Source of the DNA: Bdellovibrionales bacterium RIFOXYC1_FULL_37_79
GTDB lineage: Bacteria; Bdellovibrionota; Bacteriovoracia; Bacteriovoracales; Bacteriovoracaceae
Assembly: GCA_001770015.1 (NCBI GenBank)
Contig: MEQB01000012.1
Coordinates: 1 to 64,000, forward strand
DNA: 64,000 nucleotides
Direction: 5' to 3'
A program made the translations under genes and the position numbers. Position 1 is the stretch's first letter. Each line of letters starts with the position of its first letter. Shown here piece by piece: positions 33,501 through 41,721 of this stretch. The notes below the pieces were generated by a model. That model ran no database searches. It was not told the DNA's origin and saw nothing but the letters and a program-made list of their open reading frames with translations.

Positions 33501-35174
33501 TTAAAACAAACCAGCTATATTTCCGTTGGCATCAATATCCATGTCGTTGGCGGATGGGTGTTTGGGAAGACCTGGCATTCTCATAATTTCCCCAGTCAAG
33601 GGAACTAGAAAACCTGCCCCACTGGATATGATAATTTCGCGAACGGTAAGCGTAAAGTTCTGTGGTCTGCCAATTTTTTTGGGATCATCGGATAGGGAGT
33701 TTTGGGTTTTAGCAATACAAACCGGAAGATTATTCAGATTATTGTTATAAATTAACTCCAAATCATTTTTGGCCTTTGCTTCAAAATGAACATTTTTAGC
33801 ACCGTATATTTCTTTTGCTACGGTATTAATTTTATCTTCCACGGAAGCAGTCCACTCATATAAATGTTTAGCCTGGTAGGTGTTTTGATCAAGTTTAGCA
33901 ACCAGTTTTTGTGCCAAATCAACTCCGCCCAGGCCACCTTTTTCACGGACTTCAACTACTGATGAGATGACATCGTTTTGCTTACAAATCTCCTCGATCA
34001 CTTTGAGTTCATCCGGGGAGTCGTTTGGGAATTTATTAATGGCAACCAGAACTTCCACCTGGAACTTTTTAGCGTTTTCAATATGTTTTTCCAGGTTGCA
34101 TGCCCCCATCCTTACGGCAGAGGGATTTTCTTTATTTAACTGTGATTTGCTTATTCCTCCATGCATTTTAAGGGCACGAGCGGAAGCTACCAAGACTACC
34201 GCTTGCGGGGAAAACTGGCCATATCTGGAGACTATGTTAAAGAATTTTTCTGCCCCTAGATCGAAACCAAAACCGGCCTCGGTTACTACATAATCGGACA
34301 GACTAAGTGCCAATTTAGTGGCCAGAATACTATTTGCCCCTTGGGCGATATTGGCAAAAGGACCACCATGAATAAGGGCCGGGCCATGCTCTATGGTCTG
34401 TACCAAATTGGGCAGCAAAGCGTCCTTCAACAAGACCGTTGCCGCTCCTGCTATTTGCAAATCCCTGGCAAAAAAAGGTTTTTCATCTTCTAGGGTTTGG
34501 GCCAATAAAATATTGCCAATTTTTTGTTTAAGGTCCTCGTAATCATTTGATAAGCACAAGATGGCCATTATTTCAGAGGCAGCAGTGATTTCAAAGCCAG
34601 ATTCTCTGGCAAAACCATTTTTTTTTAGACCAATAATAATTTCTCTAAGGGAACGATCATTCATGTCCATTACTCTCTTCCAGTAGGTGTCTCTAATGGA
34701 TATGCGATTTTTAAAACGATAATGGATATGGTTATCAAGTGCTGCCGCAATTAAATTATGGGAAGCACTTACGGCATGAATGTCTCCGGTAAAATGTAGA
34801 TTGATATCCTCCATAGGAAGCACTTGGGAAAATCCTCCCCCTGCTGCTCCACCTTTGACTCCAAAACAAGGTCCCAAAGAAGGTTCACGAATCGCCACGA
34901 TGGCATTTCTCCCAATCTTTCTTAGGGCCTGAGTAAGCCCGATACTGACGGTGGTCTTACCTTCCCCTGCCGGGGTAGGTGTGATCGCACTTACCAAAAT
35001 GAGTTTGCCTTGCTTCTTGGTTAAAATTTTTCTGATGGAATCTAGTTTAATTTTTGCCTTATAATCCCCATAGACGATAAGATCTTTCATCGACAAGCCG
35101 ACTAATGAAGCAATTTCCTCAATTTTTTTTAGGTGGGCATTTGACGCTATTTCCAAATCTGATTTAAATGTCAT
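33501..35174 (-). CDS. fhs: Formate-tetrahydrofolate ligase
   Basis: 557 residues. The P-loop TPTPAGEGKTT (65-75), GVKGGAAGGG, HGGPFANIAQGANS and the C-terminal TGEIMRMPGLP motif identify the enzyme. It makes 10-formyl-THF from formate and ATP for purine and formyl-Met-tRNA synthesis. Full length. GGAAAT lies before the ATG. It is divergent from the ferredoxin gene over 90 bp of AT-rich DNA. Confidence 0.97.
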   Translation of the reverse strand: MTFKSDLEIASNAHLKKIEEIASLVGLSMKDLIVYGDYKAKIKLDSIRKILTKKQGKLILVSAITPTPAGEGKTTVSIGLTQALRKIGRNAIVAIREPSLGPCFGVKGGAAGGGFSQVLPMEDINLHFTGDIHAVSASHNLIAAALDNHIHYRFKNRISIRDTYWKRVMDMNDRSLREIIIGLKKNGFARESGFEITAASEIMAILCLSNDYEDLKQKIGNILLAQTLEDEKPFFARDLQIAGAATVLLKDALLPNLVQTIEHGPALIHGGPFANIAQGANSILATKLALSLSDYVVTEAGFGFDLGAEKFFNIVSRYGQFSPQAVVLVASARALKMHGGISKSQLNKENPSAVRMGACNLEKHIENAKKFQVEVLVAINKFPNDSPDELKVIEEICKQNDVISSVVEVREKGGLGGVDLAQKLVAKLDQNTYQAKHLYEWTASVEDKINTVAKEIYGAKNVHFEAKAKNDLELIYNNNLNNLPVCIAKTQNSLSDDPKKIGRPQNFTLTVREIIISSGAGFLVPLTGEIMRMPGLPKHPSANDMDIDANGNIAGLF

Positions 35175-35264
35175 AAAATTTCCATGGTTGTAATAAAATA
35201 TTTACTTATAGTATAAATTTTAGAATTATAAATCTATTAATAATTCAACTAAAGGAGCGTAAGC

Positions 35265-35513
35265 GTGGCCAATAAACTAATGAAACATTCAAAAAATGTC
35301 AATGGTAAATGGTACTGTACTTCTTCGGCAGATGAAAACGGGGAGGGATGTATTGCATGCGGGGTATGTTACGGCTCCTTACCCAATATTTTTGCGGAAG
35401 ACGAAAATGGGGAAGCTTATGTGATCTGTCAACCAGATGGTCAAGGAGAGATATCCTTAGCAGAGGAACAAATGAATGCATGTCCTGTTAATGCAATAGG
35501 AAATAACGGATAG
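35265..35513 (+). CDS. Small single-cluster ferredoxin
   Basis: 82 residues. C29-x2-C32-x2-C35 and the distant C73-P match the four ligands of one [4Fe-4S] cluster, in the fold of short bacterial ferredoxins (GCIACGVCYGSLPNIFAEDENGEAYV). Two extra Cys (C18, C55) are present. The start is GTG with AAAGGAG 7 nt upstream; an in-frame ATG at 35280 is the alternative. An electron carrier, with no obvious partner enzyme beside it. Confidence 0.88.
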   Translation: MANKLMKHSKNVNGKWYCTSSADENGEGCIACGVCYGSLPNIFAEDENGEAYVICQPDGQGEISLAEEQMNACPVNAIGNNG

Positions 35514-35665
35514 ATTTAAGTGTATTTTATTATTAACTGATTTGCTCAGGTATAGTCATTATTTTTATCATCGGAAAATTTTTTAAAATTATTATTCGAT
35601 TGGATATTATTTAAGAAAGAATTAAAATTATTTAAAATCTTAAATAGGGCAAAATTGTAACGTTT

Positions 35666-36769
35666 ATGACCAAGCATGTAAGTAGTATCTGCGATGTATC
35701 CTCAAATATTTTTTTACAAAATCAGGAGATAAAAATATTTTTTGAGTCATCGGCGGTAGGCAGTCTGGTGCTAGATGAAATTTTTTGTTCCATTGTGGTT
35801 TTAAATAGTGTTGGCCAGATTATCTATTACAATAAAATGTTTGAAACCATCGCAGAAAAGAATAAGCCTCTCCTGGGGAAACGATTTGGTGAATACATTT
35901 CATGTAGTAATGTTGTAGAAGGGATAACCCCATGCGGCCAGGCCACATTTTGTAAACATTGTCTGGTTAATCTGTCGCTGCAAGGCACTCTTGAAATCAA
36001 GGAATACGAAATTTCTTTCCTGCAAAAAAATAATGAAGTGCTGGAGTTTCTAATTAGAACTGTGGCGTTTGAAATCGCTGGCAACCAATATACGCTTCTT
36101 ATTATCAGGGATATTTCGAATGAAAAGAGACGTCGCATGCTTGAAAAAATATTTTTTCATGACATTAGTAATACCATGACTATTATGAATGGACATTTGC
36201 TTATGCTGGAAAAAGATAAAAATAATTCGATTAAATTTGAACGAGTCAAACAAACTTATGAAAGAATGTGGGATGAGGTTAAAGGGCAAAAAATTTTATC
36301 GGAAGCCGAAAGTGGAGATTTGCAAATCAGCTTTTCCCCAGTAGAAGTTCAAATTTTTATCCAGGGAATCTTAATTCTTTTTCAGGAGATATATAAGGGA
36401 AACCGCTTGTTGTTTGAATGTGATTCATCCATGGCGGATGTGGTGATTAAAACCGATGAAACTATCTTAAGAAGAGTGATTGTGAATATGATAAAAAATG
36501 CCATTGAAGCTTCAGATAAGGAATCTCAAATTACAATAAGTGCCAGTGGGGATAAAAAAAATGTTTTATTGGTAGTGCATAATGAAGGATATATGCCAGA
36601 AGAGATCCAGGCCAAAATTTTTAAGAGGTCTTTTTCCACCAAGGGAAAAGGCCGGGGGCTTGGAACATATAGTATGAAATTGTTCACTGAAAAATATCTA
36701 AATGGAATGATTAGTTTTAAATCCCTAGAGAAATTGGGTACTTCCTTTTTGGTTAGTTTACCCAGATAG
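35666..36769 (+). CDS. Sensor histidine kinase with Cys-rich PAS domain
   Basis: 367 residues, soluble. The PAS domain (about 40-150) contains C80-x9-C90-x5-C96-x2-C99 (CGQATFCKHC), a pattern met in PAS kinases of Deltaproteobacteria and able to bind metal or an Fe-S cluster. H165 in FFHDISNTM is the phosphoacceptor. The HATPase domain has N-box NMIKNAIEA and a GKGRGLGTYS G-box; the usual DNG reads HNEG. No response regulator is adjacent. Redox or metal sensing is inferred from the Cys pattern and the ferredoxin next to it. The start codon lacks a strong ribosome-binding site. Confidence 0.85.
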   Translation: MTKHVSSICDVSSNIFLQNQEIKIFFESSAVGSLVLDEIFCSIVVLNSVGQIIYYNKMFETIAEKNKPLLGKRFGEYISCSNVVEGITPCGQATFCKHCLVNLSLQGTLEIKEYEISFLQKNNEVLEFLIRTVAFEIAGNQYTLLIIRDISNEKRRRMLEKIFFHDISNTMTIMNGHLLMLEKDKNNSIKFERVKQTYERMWDEVKGQKILSEAESGDLQISFSPVEVQIFIQGILILFQEIYKGNRLLFECDSSMADVVIKTDETILRRVIVNMIKNAIEASDKESQITISASGDKKNVLLVVHNEGYMPEEIQAKIFKRSFSTKGKGRGLGTYSMKLFTEKYLNGMISFKSLEKLGTSFLVSLPR

Positions 36770-36847
36770 ACAGTTAAAATGGTAGCAAAAAAAATTTTGT
36801 CAAGCCTGCTTGGCTAAATATTTTCTTAAAAAAAAATTGTAAATCCA

Positions 36848-36875
36848 CTTGACGGTAATTGAAAGACACCCATCT
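36848..36875 (+). promoter_or_regulatory. Sigma-32 (RpoH) type heat-shock promoter
   Basis: CTTGACG (36848-36854), 13 nt, then ACCCATCT (36868-36875). The RpoH consensus is CTTGAAA-N13-15-CCCCATNT, so five of seven and six of seven defined positions match. It lies 41 bp before the ATG of the first Hsp20 gene, as expected for a chaperone operon. An ACACCC/GGGTGT inverted repeat overlaps its downstream edge. Confidence 0.6.
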
Positions 36876-36916
36876 TGGGGGTGTGAAATATAATAAATTA
36901 GAGCAAGGAGGTTGAT

Positions 36917-37324
36917 ATGTTTTTTAGTGATATTTTTAATACCCAAAGAGAGCTTGATAAAATTTTTAACAATGATTTTTTTGGTAGGACCACTTTTGCC
37001 AGAGGAAGCTATCCGGGGATCAACATGTTTGAAATGGATGATAAGCTAGTTTTAAAAGCAGAAGTTCCCGGCCTTAAAAGGCAGGATTTGCAAATCAAGC
37101 TGGAAAACGATGTACTTTCTTTGACCGGTGAGATGAAAAATTTTGAAAAAGAAAACATTAGGTATCATCGGAGAGAGAGAAGGTTTGGCACTTTTAATCG
37201 ATCGTTAAAGTTACCGTATAGGATTGATCCAGAGAAGGTCCAAGCAAATTTAACCGACGGAATTTTAACAGTGACCTTGGAAAAAGATGAGAATTCAAAA
37301 ACCAGAACTATTGAAATTCAATAA
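36917..37324 (+). CDS. Small heat-shock protein Hsp20 (first copy)
   Basis: 135 residues with an alpha-crystallin domain (residues about 30-125): INMFEMDDKLVLKAEVPGLKRQDLQIKLENDVLSLTGEM and the ANLTDGILTVTLEK strand pair. It acts as an ATP-independent holdase for unfolded proteins. A strong AAGGAGG precedes the ATG. It is preceded by an RpoH-type promoter and followed 14 bp later by a second Hsp20 gene. The C-terminal I-x-I motif is near RTIEIQ. Confidence 0.94.
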   Translation: MFFSDIFNTQRELDKIFNNDFFGRTTFARGSYPGINMFEMDDKLVLKAEVPGLKRQDLQIKLENDVLSLTGEMKNFEKENIRYHRRERRFGTFNRSLKLPYRIDPEKVQANLTDGILTVTLEKDENSKTRTIEIQ

Positions 37325-37338
37325 GCAGGAGGTGGTTT

Positions 37339-37734
37339 ATGACAAAGCAAGAACTAGAAATTAAAAGGAAAAATGAGTTGGATAAAAAATGCGAATATAC
37401 CATGGCCGAAAAAATTTTTACACCGGACGTGGATATTTATGAAAATGACGAAGCACTGATGATGGAAGTGGAAATGCCCGGGGTCAAAAAAGGAGCGGTG
37501 GAGGTAAATTTGGATAATAATTTGCTGACCCTCAAGGGAAGGATTGAATCAAGCGAGTATAAGGATTATCGGGCCTTATATGGCGAGTATAATATTGGTC
37601 ATTATGAGAGGGTTTTTGAACTGGGAGAGAAAATAAACCAGGAAAAAATCAAGGCCAATATGGAGGATGGGGTCCTTTATTTGACAATACCCAAAGCAGA
37701 TAAGGTAAAGCCTCGTTTGATAGAGGTTAACTAA
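37339..37734 (+). CDS. Small heat-shock protein Hsp20 (second copy)
   Basis: 131 residues with an alpha-crystallin domain (PDVDIYENDEALMMEVEMPGV...VNLDNNLLTLKG and ANMEDGVLYLTIPK). Its N-terminal arm is short and highly charged, unlike the first copy, so the two may form mixed oligomers. AGGAGG precedes the ATG. Second gene of a two-gene operon closed by a terminator. Confidence 0.94.
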   Translation: MTKQELEIKRKNELDKKCEYTMAEKIFTPDVDIYENDEALMMEVEMPGVKKGAVEVNLDNNLLTLKGRIESSEYKDYRALYGEYNIGHYERVFELGEKINQEKIKANMEDGVLYLTIPKADKVKPRLIEVN

Positions 37735-37740
37735 AATAAG

Positions 37741-37766
37741 GGCGTCTGAAATAAGACGCCTTTTTT
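37741..37766 (+). terminator. Rho-independent terminator of the hsp20 operon
   Basis: GGCGTCT and AGACGCC form a 7-bp GC-rich stem with a 6-nt loop followed by TTTTTT. It begins 6 nt after the second Hsp20 stop codon. Confidence 0.92.
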
Positions 37767-37814
37767 ATGTAAGAAAACTCCCTGCCAGCGTACTCATATT
37801 AAAGGTTATTGCTT

Positions 37815-38312
37815 ATGAAAAAAATCGTTATAATCGCGGCCAGTGATAACGAAAATTTAAAACTTGCCAAGAAATTCAAACTACTTTTGTCTAAAAAAGC
37901 TTGTGAGATTGTTTTATGGAATTTGGTGTCCATTGATTTACCTATGTATACTCAAAAAAGGGAAAAGGAAAAAATACCAGGGGATATTTTTGAATTTATG
38001 AGGATATTGGAGGTTGCTGACTCTATAATTTTTATAACTCCGGAGTATAACGGTGGAGTGCCACCTATTTTATCAAATTTCTTGGCCTGGATCAGTCGGT
38101 CCGGTAAACAAGATTGGAGAAAATGCTTTAATAAAAAGCAGGCGGCACTCGCCACTCATAGTGGTAATGGGGGCTTGCGGGTTTTGTCTGCCTTGCGGGT
38201 GCAACTGGTCTATCTTGGAATGAATGTAATTGGGCGGGAAGTGGTCACCACTTATGATAATGAATTAAACCAGAACGATTTGGTGGATGTTGTTAATCAA
38301 TTGATTGATTGA
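37815..38312 (+). CDS. NADPH-dependent FMN reductase-like flavoprotein
   Basis: 165 residues with a flavodoxin-like fold. The PEYNGGVPPILSNFLAWIS segment (flavin-binding loop) and the N-terminal strand KKIVIIAASDNENLKLAKKF place it in the PF03358 family of FMN/quinone/azo reductases. The ATG at 37815 with AAAGG is chosen over an in-frame TTG at 37809. It sits among stress and redox genes and convergent to the histidine kinase that follows. The substrate is unknown. Confidence 0.85.
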   Translation: MKKIVIIAASDNENLKLAKKFKLLLSKKACEIVLWNLVSIDLPMYTQKREKEKIPGDIFEFMRILEVADSIIFITPEYNGGVPPILSNFLAWISRSGKQDWRKCFNKKQAALATHSGNGGLRVLSALRVQLVYLGMNVIGREVVTTYDNELNQNDLVDVVNQLID

Positions 38313-38342
38313 TTATAATAAATTGAAAGTCTTGTGAGGATT

Positions 38343-39884
38343 TTAAATGGATGGAAACTCCAGCACAAATGAAGTGTTTGGACAGTTTTTATCATAAAAT
38401 AAAATTCCATTGTGCTTTAGCATGATTTCCCGGGATAGACTTAGACCAATTCCAGTTCCTTCACCGGCAGGTTTGGAGGTAAAATACTTGTGCATCATTT
38501 TGATTTGGGTTTCTTCAGGTATGCCGTTTCCGCTATCAGTAATACGAATCCTTACCGTGTTTTGGGTTTCTTCTTCTTCAATTTTAATCCATCTTTCGGA
38601 TAAAGTTTTCACTGCATAGATTGAATTATTGAGAAGGTTTACAATGATTTGGGAGATCTGGGTCAGTTTACAGTTAATTTTAAAATTCTTTTGATCATAT
38701 TCAAGCTTGATAGTATTTTGTTTTAACCGGTGATTACTTAAATCCAGAGCGTCGTGGATGATCTCATAAATTGGAGTGATTTTGTTTTCTTCCAAGCTGC
38801 CATCTCTAGAGACTCTTTTAAGGCTGGTAATGATAGTGGACATTCTTTGGGTGGCCTTTTCTATGTATTCAATTTGACTTAGCATGGATTCGGCGTTTGG
38901 TAGGTCAACTTTTTTTAATGATAACTCAAGCAGTTTAGCCGCTCCGGCAATAATCGCCAGCGGATTATTTATTTCATGGGCAATATTCCCGGCCATTTCT
39001 CCCAAACCAACCAGGCGTTGACCAGCTTCAAAAACTGATTTTTGTTTTTCCAGCTCTTCCTTTATAGAGAGATCTTTCATGATAAAGGCAATCTTGTCAG
39101 TGTTGTCTTCGCTTTTACTTAAGATTCTTATGGAAACGGGAATTTCCTTTTGAGGTGTGATGATTTTTCCTTCCATATTAAAGTTGGCAGTGATTTTTTG
39201 CTTAGCTTGAATGTATTCAATCTCGTTGGATATGTCACTGCTGTTGTTTATTTCAAGAAATTTTTTAATACTTTCATACAAGGGGGGATTTTCTGACCTT
39301 TTTAAAACGGACCAAAACGAAATATTGCCGTCTAAAATTTGATCTAGTTTTCGATCATACATGACAATATAATCATCCACGGCTTCGAACAAGTTTCTAA
39401 ATTCCATTAAATTGGCTCGTTGAAAGTTGCTGAAAATGATGTCGGTAATTCTAATTAATATGGGATTTAGCATTTTTAAAAAACTATTTTCTATTGGTTT
39501 TTCTTTGGTTTCTAGAAAAATAAATCCCAGTCCTGGCAAGGGCAGGAAGTGATAATAACTCTGATTTTCTATCTGAAGCGTGAGCGGAAAGGATTCAAGC
39601 AGTTCATGAATGGTTTTTAATTTATATTCATGATTAATGGCAATAATTTTATCAAAATTTTCTTCAATTTGGTCAATTGCGTAGGGGATGCAGGCCACTT
39701 TTTTTATGATGCCCTCCTCGGACGAAATGCGATTGATCATATAAATACTACCGGAGGAGCAGTTGAGGGAACGTATAATTTTTATTAAAACATTTTTTAC
39801 AAGCACCGAGGTATCTGACGTGGTTGATAATGAGAGTGATAAATCAAGTAAAATACTATGTTTGAATAAATTCTCGTTCATCAT
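38343..39884 (-). CDS. Sensor histidine kinase paired with the FIST protein
   Basis: 513 residues, soluble. A GAF-like domain (about 10-170), a PAS-like region (about 175-285), then HisKA with GEMAGNIAHEINNPLAII and HATPase with N-box IVNLLNNSIYA, DSGNGIP and GTGIGLSLS. Its ATG overlaps the stop of the upstream FIST gene (ATGA), so the two are co-translated and probably form one signalling unit. No receiver domain is fused. Its output partner could be the hybrid kinase's receiver or an orphan regulator elsewhere. Confidence 0.9.
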   Translation of the reverse strand: MMNENLFKHSILLDLSLSLSTTSDTSVLVKNVLIKIIRSLNCSSGSIYMINRISSEEGIIKKVACIPYAIDQIEENFDKIIAINHEYKLKTIHELLESFPLTLQIENQSYYHFLPLPGLGFIFLETKEKPIENSFLKMLNPILIRITDIIFSNFQRANLMEFRNLFEAVDDYIVMYDRKLDQILDGNISFWSVLKRSENPPLYESIKKFLEINNSSDISNEIEYIQAKQKITANFNMEGKIITPQKEIPVSIRILSKSEDNTDKIAFIMKDLSIKEELEKQKSVFEAGQRLVGLGEMAGNIAHEINNPLAIIAGAAKLLELSLKKVDLPNAESMLSQIEYIEKATQRMSTIITSLKRVSRDGSLEENKITPIYEIIHDALDLSNHRLKQNTIKLEYDQKNFKINCKLTQISQIIVNLLNNSIYAVKTLSERWIKIEEEETQNTVRIRITDSGNGIPEETQIKMMHKYFTSKPAGEGTGIGLSLSREIMLKHNGILFYDKNCPNTSFVLEFPSI

Positions 39885-40999
39885 AAAATAAACCTAGTAA
39901 TAACGCAGGTCTTGTTTAAATATTCCAAGTAATCTTTTTTCTTGTTGGCGATTTCCCCGATATTTAAAGCGCCAATAATCACTTCATCCCGTAGTCGGAT
40001 TAAATTTAACATTTTTGAGTATTCATCACCCAGGATATTGGCCCTTGAAAAACAATCTAAAACGAAAGCAAAGGAATCCACTTCTTCTTGGTCGGCTTCC
40101 AGAGAAGCCTGAATAGATCCTTTGATAAAAGACTCATTATTTCCATTCATTACAAAAACGGAGGTATGCTCGGGAAATGAACTAAAACACTCAATCGAGG
40201 TCCTATCTATAATTTTGGCTGCTTCACGAATAATGGCTTCAGATTGCAGTTTAGGGATACCCAAGGGATAGTTTTTAAAAATTTCCAGGAAGTTATCATT
40301 TTCGACAGGATGAGGATGATGTTTGGCAATGACTTTTTTGTAGAAATCAAATGCCGGCTCATATTCAATCTCCTCAATGATATTTTCACATGACCTGGTA
40401 ACCAAAAAAGGGCCATCAATGGGGTTAAAACCGTGATTGGTGCCAACGGCGCTTGCACGATTGATAGTAATAATCAAGGCGCTATCCTGGTAAAAACCGT
40501 TATTATCAAATAGACAAGGCCTAGGGATGAAATCTGCTGACCCGGCTCCACCGCCTATAAAATTATAGTTTAGTGAATAGATGTTAAAAAAAGCATTAAC
40601 GAGATTTTTTATTCCCTTGGAAAAGGCATCTACAGTGATCAATACGGTTTTAACATCCGTTTGGTTGAAATTTAAATTTTTAACATCTTTTTCCAGTTCA
40701 TTAATAGTTTTATCACTTAACTTATCAATGACATGACTTTTAATATTATATTTTTCATCAAAACCTACCAGCAAATAGCCAGTCTTAAAAACCGATGATT
40801 GATAAATGATCCCAGGGAAAAAGGCTCCAAAAATTGGTTTTTTACATTTTGAAAATAACTCGAAGAAACTACTAGGGTGGACCTGGTTATTGAAGGTGGT
40901 ATAGACACAAACAGTCTTGATCTGATCATCCTTTTCCATTTGTTTCAACTCAAGGGACAGACATTCAAGATCAACTTTTTCATTAAAAATGTAACGCAT
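39881..40999 (-). CDS. FIST-domain sensory protein
   Basis: 372 residues matching the FIST_N and FIST_C domains: CKKPIFGAFFPGIIYQ, NYNFIGGGAGSADF, AVGTNHGFNPIDGPFLVTRSCEN and the C-terminal SFAFVLDCFSRANILGDEY...IIGALNIGEIA. FIST proteins are soluble ligand sensors, thought to bind small molecules such as amino acids, and usually feed kinases or chemoreceptors. The ATG at 40999 has GGGAG and is preferred to an in-frame TTG at 41014. It is co-transcribed with the kinase and divergent from the Rrf2 gene across a region holding a long palindrome. Confidence 0.85.
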   Translation of the reverse strand: MRYIFNEKVDLECLSLELKQMEKDDQIKTVCVYTTFNNQVHPSSFFELFSKCKKPIFGAFFPGIIYQSSVFKTGYLLVGFDEKYNIKSHVIDKLSDKTINELEKDVKNLNFNQTDVKTVLITVDAFSKGIKNLVNAFFNIYSLNYNFIGGGAGSADFIPRPCLFDNNGFYQDSALIITINRASAVGTNHGFNPIDGPFLVTRSCENIIEEIEYEPAFDFYKKVIAKHHPHPVENDNFLEIFKNYPLGIPKLQSEAIIREAAKIIDRTSIECFSSFPEHTSVFVMNGNNESFIKGSIQASLEADQEEVDSFAFVLDCFSRANILGDEYSKMLNLIRLRDEVIIGALNIGEIANKKKDYLEYLNKTCVITRFIL

Positions 41000-41053
41000 C
41001 TTTTTTTCTCCCAAACTTTCAATGGGCTAATCGGTGGATAAAGTAGTTAGTTG

Positions 41054-41071
41054 ATTTAAGAATTCTTAAAT
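41054..41071. promoter_or_regulatory. Perfect 18-bp palindrome, candidate operator
   Basis: ATTTAAGAATTCTTAAAT is a perfect dyad placed between the divergent FIST-kinase operon and the Rrf2 gene, 6 bp from the -35 box of the Rrf2 promoter. It could bind a dimeric regulator controlling both directions. Confidence 0.5.
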
Positions 41072-41077
41072 ATTTAA

Positions 41078-41105
41078 TTGACGAAAATGTTTTTGTTACC
41101 ATAAT
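41078..41105 (+). promoter_or_regulatory. Sigma-70-like promoter of the Rrf2 gene
   Basis: TTGACG (41078-41083) and CATAAT (41100-41105) are separated by 16 nt. The predicted start near 41112 leaves a leader of about 70 nt that includes a GTTATATATAAC palindrome at 41131-41142, a possible autoregulatory site. Confidence 0.6.
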
Positions 41106-41182
41106 TGAATTTAAATTTTCAAAATGATGTGTTATATATAACCAGAGCAATTTTCCACACTATTGAAACCTACTAGGACAAA

Positions 41183-41581
41183 ATGATGAAAATTTCAACG
41201 AAAGGCAGATATGCCTTGAGAGCAATGATTGAATTAGCGGGAAGTACTGGTCAAAAAAAAATTACTTTGAAAGCAATTGCCCAAGGCCAAGATCTTTCTA
41301 TCAAATATTTGGCGTCTTTATTGGTCAAGCTTCAAGAAAAAAAGCTGGTGAACAGCTACAAGGGAAAACTGGGAGGATATGAACTTGCCAAGGATGCCAA
41401 TCAAATTTCTTTGGAAGAGATTTTTGAGGCGGTGGAAGGTCCGCTTGATATTGTGTTTTGTATTGATCAACCAGGGAACTGCTCGAAGTCTCATAACTGC
41501 AAGGCCAGAGAGATTTGGTCAAAAATCGGGATGGATTTAAAAGGTGTTTTTAGAAAATATTACCTAAGTGATTTGCTCTAA
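41183..41581 (+). CDS. Rrf2-family (IscR/NsrR-like) transcriptional regulator
   Basis: 132 residues. The winged helix begins MKISTKGRYALRAMIELA and contains the recognition region LSIKYLASLLVKLQ and GGYELAK wing. Three Cys (C93, C100, C106; CIDQPGNCSKSHNC) are the Fe-S cluster ligands of this family, so it probably senses Fe-S status, NO or redox state. Two adjacent ATGs (41183, 41186) are possible. It is near the ferredoxin, flavin reductase and Cys-PAS kinase genes. Confidence 0.93.
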   Translation: MMKISTKGRYALRAMIELAGSTGQKKITLKAIAQGQDLSIKYLASLLVKLQEKKLVNSYKGKLGGYELAKDANQISLEEIFEAVEGPLDIVFCIDQPGNCSKSHNCKAREIWSKIGMDLKGVFRKYYLSDLL

Positions 41582-41721
41582 ATATGTTTCGATGATTTAA
41601 TGAGGCCCCACCCTTGCTGTTATAACATAAACGATTGAAAAAACCAGAAAAGCAATAGTAAATTTAAAAAAATACCGATTAGTAGAATACATGAAGTTAT
41701 CTTGTAAGGGTGAAAACCTCA

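Noticed and set aside
36848-36863. Second Crp/Fnr-like dyad before hsp20
   Set aside because: TTGACGGTAATTGAA is not palindromic; the RpoH promoter explains the same bases better.
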